Assembly (NCBI GenBank): GCA_029964075.1
Contig: CM057146.1
Coordinates: forward strand, 8,513,501-8,577,500
Length of the DNA: 64,000 nucleotides
Reading direction: 5' to 3'
DNA from: Patiria pectinifera
Taxonomy: Eukaryota > Echinodermata > Asteroidea > Valvatida > Asterinidae
The translations under genes and the position numbers were made by a program. Of this stretch, positions 58,472 to 64,000 are shown piece after piece. The notes under the pieces were generated by a model. That model was not told the origin of the DNA. It searched no databases and was given only the letters and a program-made list of their open reading frames with translations. The first letter of the stretch is position 1. The number at the start of each line of letters is the position of its first letter.

Positions 58472-58851
58472 TTTAAAGGGAATGTACATCATTGGCTTTT
58501 GCTGTAATTTTCAGGAATGAACTATTTGAGAGGTTAGTATAATAGATCAAATATTGTTACACTGACATTTTTGAAGCTTTGTGTTCGAAAAGGTTGGAAA
58601 AACCAAGAAAAACAAACACGTTCAAGTAGTCTGGTTCCCTGACTCCACAAAAGATAAAATGGATCAATTTATAGATGATGGAAAATTGTACGGCAAGGGA
58701 ACCAGTCTAGCTGGCCTGCACCCGTTCATGAACATGTAACCAATAGCAAACAAAATTTGGACTGAAAAAAATGGTACATTTGGAGCTGTAGTTGAAAAAT
58801 AGTTAGGCTTTTCCAACGCTGGTCGGCCGACCACCGTTGGAAATGTTTACA
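58472..58851 (+). mobile_element. Family A hairpin MITE, right end lost
   Basis: TTTAAAGGGAATGTACATC start, CTGGTTCCCTGAC and GGGAACCAGTCTAGCTGG present. The palindrome at 58813-58840 has one mispaired position. It stops just after the palindrome. Confidence 0.8.
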
Positions 58852-58930
58852 GAACTTGTACATGCACTACATGTACATACGTGTACATCATCAGACTCTA
58901 CAGTACATATATGTCCCCAAAAAATCATAA

Positions 58931-59049
58931 AACTTTAAACAGGTCAGTTTAACAATATTTCCTATAAAATACTAACCCCAAAATCCATCCATTTCTGAAA
59001 ATTACAGCAAAAGCAAATGTTGTGTACATACACGTATGTATATACCTTT
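58931..59049 (-). mobile_element. Family A fragment
   Basis: Only the terminal 120 bp (TCCATCCATTTCTGAAAATT, GCAAAAGCAAATGTTG) in minus orientation, directly abutting the next copy. Confidence 0.7.
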
Positions 59050-59590
59050 AAAGGGAATATACATCATTTGCTTTTGCTGTAATTTTCAGAAATGGATGGA
59101 ATTGGGGGGGGGGGTTGGAAATATATAGCAAATAATTATAGTTACACTGACTTTTTTGAGGTTTTGGATTCGAAAATGCTATAAGATAAAAACCAAGAAA
59201 AACAATCATTTTCCTGTAGTCTGGTTCCCTGACTCCATATAAGAAGAAACAGATCAGTTTACATACATTGGGGAATTGTAAGGTCAGGGAACCAGTCTAG
59301 CTGGCTTGTACCTGTTCATACCGTAGGTGTGTAATCGATTGCAAACAAGTGCGATGGTCAACTGGGGCCAGTATTTGGAGAAAAAAAACAGTTTTTTCCA
59401 ACGCTGATCGGCCGACCAGCGTTGGAAATTGATACAAAAATACCACTTTTCTTGAAAATGACAGTATACCAGGTGCCATGATTTTACAGGATGCTTTACA
59501 CTGTCATTCACTAACAGTCCAGCAAGGTATTTCAAAATGATTTGGTAGTTTTATTTTTTGATGTTTGCAAATGTTGTATTTTCCCTTTAA
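59048..59590 (+). mobile_element. Family A hairpin MITE, best-preserved copy
   Basis: TTAAAGGGAATATACATCAT to GTATTTTCCCTTTAA, 543 bp. Three nested pairings: the terminal repeats, TCTGGTTCCCTGAC / GTCAGGGAACCAGTCT, and the 28-nt palindrome at 59398-59425 (CCAACGCTG arm with CAGCGTTGG). Nearly identical to the copies at 11072 and 55822. No coding frame, so it depends on a transposase elsewhere. Confidence 0.9.
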
Positions 59591-60655
59591 TGTGTCAATG
59601 AAATATTTTGCATTGTGAATGATGCATTGAATCTGGATCTGGATTGTATACTTGAGCCCAGTTTAATGGGATTTTTCATTTTCTGCTGTAGGTTTTGATT
59701 ATTTTTAAAAGCCAAAAACATCAAGGAAATGATGACACACAGCATTTATTTAAATGTGCTGTTAACAAAGTTATCATTTCAATTTAATCAGAGGACATGA
59801 ATCTACTGAAGTCATGTTGCACGTTTTATAAACATGTACAGTGTACCCACGTGCTCAAAAATATCATTTCCTTGTCAAACATGTCAAAGGTTACCGGGAC
59901 AATTTTACTTTCCGATTTCTAACTTGGAGCTCTCCCAATATTCCAAACCAGAACCATTGTTTGAATTCTAAAGCCCTCACTTCAATTTGTCTGGTGATGA
60001 CTGAGTACATGCCATTGCTAAGCACAAGTAATGTTCCTTTAATGATAATCACCTCGACGGAATGGATCCTCGTGTCTTGAAGGAAGACCTTCGTCGCGTC
60101 CTCTTGGGGACTCGACAGAAATATCAGGCGGTGGCTATTCACTGCACATGTTCATCACACCTCGCTCTGGTGACCTAAATGTCGACTGGCTTGTGCGGTG
60201 GTTCCTCCGCTGAAGACGGTTCACGGTTGCAAGCGTTATGAGTAACAGATTGTCGCATCTGTTAGTACACACATGAAGTACTCTAGAAATATTGATCAGA
60301 TGACAGATTTGTAAGTGAGAAAGGTTTGGTCATCTCTGTGGATCGGAATGTACAGTAGCTTACTGTTCATGTTTTTTTCCGTAACTGTGTTTCTTACATG
60401 GATTTAGAATGCTGTGTCGATAAGAACATTTTGACAACATTGAAACTCTAAAATCCATTTTGGTTTAACTGAGTTCTGAGTATTCAAAGAACTTGGTACA
60501 TCTGTAGCCGCGTTATTGGAGTAATGTTGTAAAAAGGTTATTATTGTGAGTGATTGTTAACATTCAATTGTGGTTATTCTAACGTGCATTTGCACTTCAA
60601 TTAATTTTGGCACGGAAAGTCATTTGTTACGTAAAACTAACTAATGATTCTTCCG
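59591..60655. other. No gene recognised
   Basis: Low-repeat intergenic sequence. An 83-codon minus-strand frame at 59891-60142 has no family resemblance and no splice context that I trust. Confidence 0.35.
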
Positions 60656-60663
60656 ATACCCAG

Positions 60664-60979
60664 CAAGGGCGGATCCAGAACACAATTTTGGGGGGGGGCC
60701 AAAAAAAATTTTGGTCCCCTAAAAAAGTGGGTCAACAAAATTACGGCGTGGGGTGCGGGGCCCGCTTAAGGGCCCCGAAAAAATTTGGATTCTAGATGCT
60801 CTGTGGTGCGATCTGAGGCAATTTCTGACCACTTTAACCAATGTTTTTTTGAGGAAAAGATGGTGGTGTACTCATTGCCTGCCTTTATTGCGATGTCACA
60901 TAAAAAAAAAAAAAATTGGTTTCGTTTTGAGGGGGCCATGGCCCCCTTTGGCCCCCCCCCCCCCCCCGATCCGCCCTTG
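60664..60979 (+). mobile_element. hAT-like MITE (family D), copy 1
   Basis: Ends CAAGGGCGGATCCAG and GATCCGCCCTTG. Exact 8-bp target duplication ATACCCAG at 60656-60663 and 60980-60987. G/C homopolymer edges and a body shared with 62288 and 63670. Confidence 0.92.
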
Positions 60980-61221
60980 ATACCCAGTCGGCCCTGTAAA
61001 ACCAGTCGACACTTGACAATTTGAGAAATTTACCGGCTGTTCACATTGGACTTAATTTGGTTAAGTTGACAAAAGTCTCCTTTAGTTTTAACCAAAAGAA
61101 GTCCAATGCAAACACGGCATACATCTAACTTGCCAATGTGGAAAGTCATATTTTAATAGTGTGGATTTTATATATTGGCATTGTAATTTTCATCAGGAAT
61201 GGTAAATTGTTGCCTATAAAT

Positions 61222-61400
61222 GAGGAGCGTTGTGGTCTTGTGGTCTGCAGCATTTGTGGGTAATTCTGCAGGTTGTGGGTTCGAGTCCAGCCTGGGGTTG
61301 TGGTTGGTGTGCCCTTGGGCAAGGCACGTTGTCACTCATTGCTTCTCTCCACCCAGGAGTAAACGGGTATCTGTGAGGGCAGAGATGAATATATTGTGAT
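61222..61400 (+). repeat. tRNA-derived SINE
   Basis: Head GTGGTCTTGTGGTCTGCAGC (A-box region) and GTGGGTTCGAGTCC (B-box), then the conserved-looking body word GTGCCCTTGGGCAAGGCAC, also present in the SINE at 61617. Confidence 0.7.
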
Positions 61401-61616
61401 TGATTTAGGCTGTTTTGCACCAAAATGGCAGCAACGAGCTGCATCAAATGTTTCATTTTTCCACTGAGCAGGGGTAATAATAATGATGTACATGTATTGC
61501 ATTGAGTACCAATAATGGTGGATACGTGTGCTTTATAAGAAACGTGTTATTATTTTAAATGGTTACCTCGTGAGGTCCATGCCCAGTGGCAAATTAGACA
61601 TGTTCATACATAATGT

Positions 61617-61922
61617 GTAGGTAAAGGTAAAGGTGAAGGGGACGAACCTGTATTCACAGGAACACAGTGCCCATCTCTCTTTCATAGCGATTGGGCCAGA
61701 CTCATATGCTGCTGTGGGGGGATCGCCACACCTCCTCCACAGCCAGTCTGTTACCTTCCCAGCATTGAACAATGCCGGTACCCATTTAACACCTGGGTTG
61801 AGAGGAGTAATTGAGGTGAAGCGCCTTACTCAAGGGCACAACACGCATGGCCACGGTGGGGTTCGAACCCACAACCTCTCGATCACGAATCCTGTGCTCC
61901 ACCGCTAGACCACACGTGCTGA
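61617..61922 (-). repeat. tRNA-derived SINE, complete
   Basis: Minus strand: head GTGTGGTCTAGCGGTGGAGC with B-box GTGGGTTCGAACCCC, body with TGCCCTTGAGTAAGGCGCTT, and a tail of (CCTTTA)n. About 305 bp. Same body word as the SINE at 61222, so probably one superfamily in opposite orientations. Confidence 0.75.
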
Positions 61923-62065
61923 CGTATATATGTACATAATGTGTACATATACCTGTATCCACATTTGTAGCTACATGTAGGACATCAAAGGTTCACGCTG
62001 TATGCTCTCAAGCCAGTATGTGATGTACCGGTAGTATGTCCTGTCCACTGGTCTCTCGAATTTGC

Positions 62066-62760
62066 TATGGGCTCCGTGCGCCAACAAAAGAGGGCGCGTT
62101 TTTACCTCTTTTGAGAGCCCTGTGGACGGGACACACAGCGTGCGCATTCTGTACTGTACTGGTTCGTGCGAAGTATGCACGACTTCCTGAATGTGCAAAA
62201 GCTATAGCCACTGCGTCTTTGCGTGAGCTTCAGGCCTCATCGAGTCGGCGCGAATACATTCGAATTCAACTTGCGATGGTCTCGAAGCAAGGGCGGATCC
62301 AGGGGGGGCCAAAGGGCGCCCTGGCCCCCCCCCCCCCCCCCCAAAAAAAAAAACGAAACCAATTTTTTTTTTTTTTTTTTATGTGACATCACAATAAAGG
62401 CAGGCAATGAGTACACCACCATCTTTTCCTCAAAAAAACATTGGTTAAAGTGGTCAGAAATTGCCTCAGATCGCACCACAGAGCATCTAGAATCAAAAAA
62501 AATTTCGGGGCCCTTAAGCGGGCCCCGAACCCCACGCCATAATTTTTTTGACCCACTTTTTTGGGGGACCAAATTTTTTTTTGCCCCCCCCCCCCCAAAA
62601 ATTGTGTTCTGGATCCGCCCTTGTCTCCGAGACTAATCCCCGCCTCGTGTAACTGTGGATACATTGGAAACACGCAGTGGATGGATCGGGAACCAGTCTA
62701 GGTCTCCCCCAACTCTCCTTTTCTGGCCGTTGATGGGGTACTTGTGCACGGATCCCATAA
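62066..62760 (-). mobile_element. Family B element split by a hAT-like MITE
   Basis: TATGGGCTCCGTGCGCC at the left and GCACGGATCCCATAA at the right. The body is interrupted at 62288-62623 by a family D MITE. Removing the insert gives the order seen in the intact copy at 54992. Confidence 0.88.
62288..62623 (-). mobile_element. hAT-like MITE (family D), copy 2, nested
   Basis: Same ends as copy 1, opposite orientation. Flanks TCTCGAAG (62280-62287) and TCTCCGAG (62624-62631) are an 8-bp duplication with two differences. The unoccupied site in the intact family B copy is the single word TCTCCCAG. Confidence 0.9.
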
Positions 62761-62861
62761 AGCACCCCCTCTTTATCCGGACAGAGCCAAGGAGTTTGGA
62801 ATATTTAGTCGTATGCATCTCTAATGATCTACCTTTTCTTCTTGTTCACTGTACTTCTCAG

Positions 62862-63110
62862 GTTGCTCAGATGAGGCCGACGCATTCAACACCACGGAAT
62901 ATACCGAACACCATCCTTTCAACGGACTAACCTGTGATCCGAGTGCCTTGTCCTTTGACGGAGTGCGCACAGGTCAAAGGTCATGTCTGGGTCACCAGAT
63001 TGGGGTCGCTACTCCCAGATGAGCGACCCCGGCGCGGAGGAAGCCATGGGCATCGATGGGGCGCTGTCCCCGGCTCAGTCTGCCATCATACAAGCGGGAA
63101 CATGGAGAAA
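62862..63110 (+). CDS. Probable first coding exon of an unrecognised gene (continues beyond window)
   Basis: Pyrimidine-rich acceptor (CTTCTCAG), exon 62862-63110, strong donor GTAAGT at 63111. Coding begins at ATG 62983; the same frame upstream has stops, so 62862-62982 is 5' untranslated. The 42 complete codons start MSGSPDWGRYSQMSD and end AIIQAGTWR with phase 2. It is acidic and Pro/Ser-rich, as in many disordered N-termini. I do not recognise the family. GC content and codon evenness differ from the AT-rich surroundings, which supports real coding. Divergent from MPG. The next exon should lie past the window or in 63111-64000, where I found none. Confidence 0.5.
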
Positions 63111-63466
63111 GTAAGTCAGAGTAATGATACCAAAACAGTCTTCCTTTTGAAAACGGACAAGAGTTCCATGAAAGATGTGACTGTTTCAGATTTAAAGAAA
63201 CTACCCTTTTTGGATAGTCAGTTGACATCTTTGGATTTTATATAAAAGACAGGAATTAAAAGATTTTGTGAATTAACTTCAAATTTTCTTCTGATTGTAA
63301 GTACATATGGTTCTCCTTCTTGAGTTTTCTCCTCTCATGAACTTGTTAACAAAAAAAACAGATTCAATGTTTGCATTGGGTCTGAAAGTATGTACATTTC
63401 AAAACCAATGACATGGTCGCTTAATTGCAGTGTTGGGATGATTATACTATATTACAGTGTTGGAGC

Positions 63467-63606
63467 AAAGGCTTTGACCCTCAAGGCCAAGGCCAAGGCC
63501 AAGGCTTTGACCCTCAAGGCTAAGGCCAAGGCCAAGGCTTTGACCTTCAAGCCTCGAGGCCAAGGCCAAGGCTTAACACTCAAGGCCAAGGCCAAGGCCA
63601 AGGCCC
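63467..63606 (+). repeat. AAGGCC minisatellite
   Basis: Repeats of AAGGCCAAGGCC and GGCTTTGACCCTCAAGGC modules. The open frame through it (Lys-Ala repeats) is a repeat artefact. Confidence 0.85.
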
Positions 63607-63669
63607 TGTTTTATGAAATGACCACTGATATAGAACTAATTATAGTCACATGAGTGACACATCATCACG

Positions 63670-63975
63670 CAAGGGCGGATCCAGAACACAATTGGGGGGG
63701 GGCAAAGAAATTTTGGTCCCCCCAAAAAAGTGGGTCCAAAAATTACGGCTTGGGCTTCGGGGCCCGCTTTAATAAGGGCCCCGAAAAAAAATTTGGATTC
63801 AAGATGCTCTGTGGTGCGATTTGAGGCAATTTCTGACCATTTTAACCGATGTTTTTTTAGGAAAAGATGGTGGTGTACTCATTGCCTGCCTTTATTACGA
63901 CGTCACATAAAAAAAATGGTTTCGGTTTTTTGGGGGGGGGGGCATGGCCCCTTTTGGCCCCCCTGGACCGCCCTT
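63670..63975 (+). mobile_element. hAT-like MITE (family D), copy 3
   Basis: CAAGGGCGGATCCAG left end and GACCGCCCTT right end. TCATCACG flanks both sides (63662-63669 and 63977-63984). Same orientation and body as copy 1. Confidence 0.9.
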
Positions 63976-64000
63976 ATCATCACGAATTGCTCATTACGAA

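Noticed and set aside
59891-60142. 83-codon minus-strand gene
   Set aside because: No domain, and no convincing splice sites or neighbours.
63390-63653. Lys-Ala-Leu repeat frame
   Set aside because: Translation of the AAGGCC minisatellite.

Overview
The window is animal nuclear DNA: intron-rich genes with GT-AG splicing, about 1.8 kb of pentanucleotide satellite, and a dense, multi-layered load of small DNA transposons, tRNA-derived SINEs and one full-length BEL/Pao LTR retrotransposon. The two cellular genes are clearly of animal type. The repeat style (TACATGTA-rich AT DNA, many foldback MITEs, BEL/Pao) suggests a marine invertebrate, plausibly a non-vertebrate deuterostome such as an echinoderm or hemichordate; the species cannot be fixed from sequence alone.

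Layout. 1-16.3 kb: no recognisable gene; a (GGGCT/GGGTT)n array at about 1.4-3.2 kb, a minisatellite at 13.7-14.2 kb and several foldback elements. 16.34-39.82 kb (+): NPRL3, a GATOR1 subunit, reconstructed as 14 coding exons giving a 587-residue protein with every exon phase consistent. Its 8.2-kb intron 4 holds a SINE whose tail has been hit by a BEL/Pao element (20.87-28.39 kb) with two 819-bp LTRs that differ at only two positions. 41.83-45.00 kb (-): MPG (alkyladenine DNA glycosylase), four exons, 274 residues. 45-62.8 kb: no coding gene recognised; at least eight copies or fragments of one TTAA-flanked hairpin MITE plus other nested elements. 62.86-63.11 kb (+): a probable first coding exon of an unrecognised gene.

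How it fits together. NPRL3 and MPG are tail to tail, the same neighbour pair and orientation that flanks the alpha-globin cluster in vertebrates, so the pair seems to predate vertebrate globin regulation. The most unusual local structure is inside NPRL3. The 3' end of exon 5 with its splice donor and part of the following intron is present as four tandem units (176-179 bp each), giving three extra 56-nt exon-like segments that would introduce a stop if spliced in. The 3' end of exon 13 is likewise duplicated, but that copy (54 nt) is frame-preserving and open. Exon 9 is flanked by inverted copies of one retroposon tail, a layout that favours back-splicing. None of this can be confirmed without RNA data.
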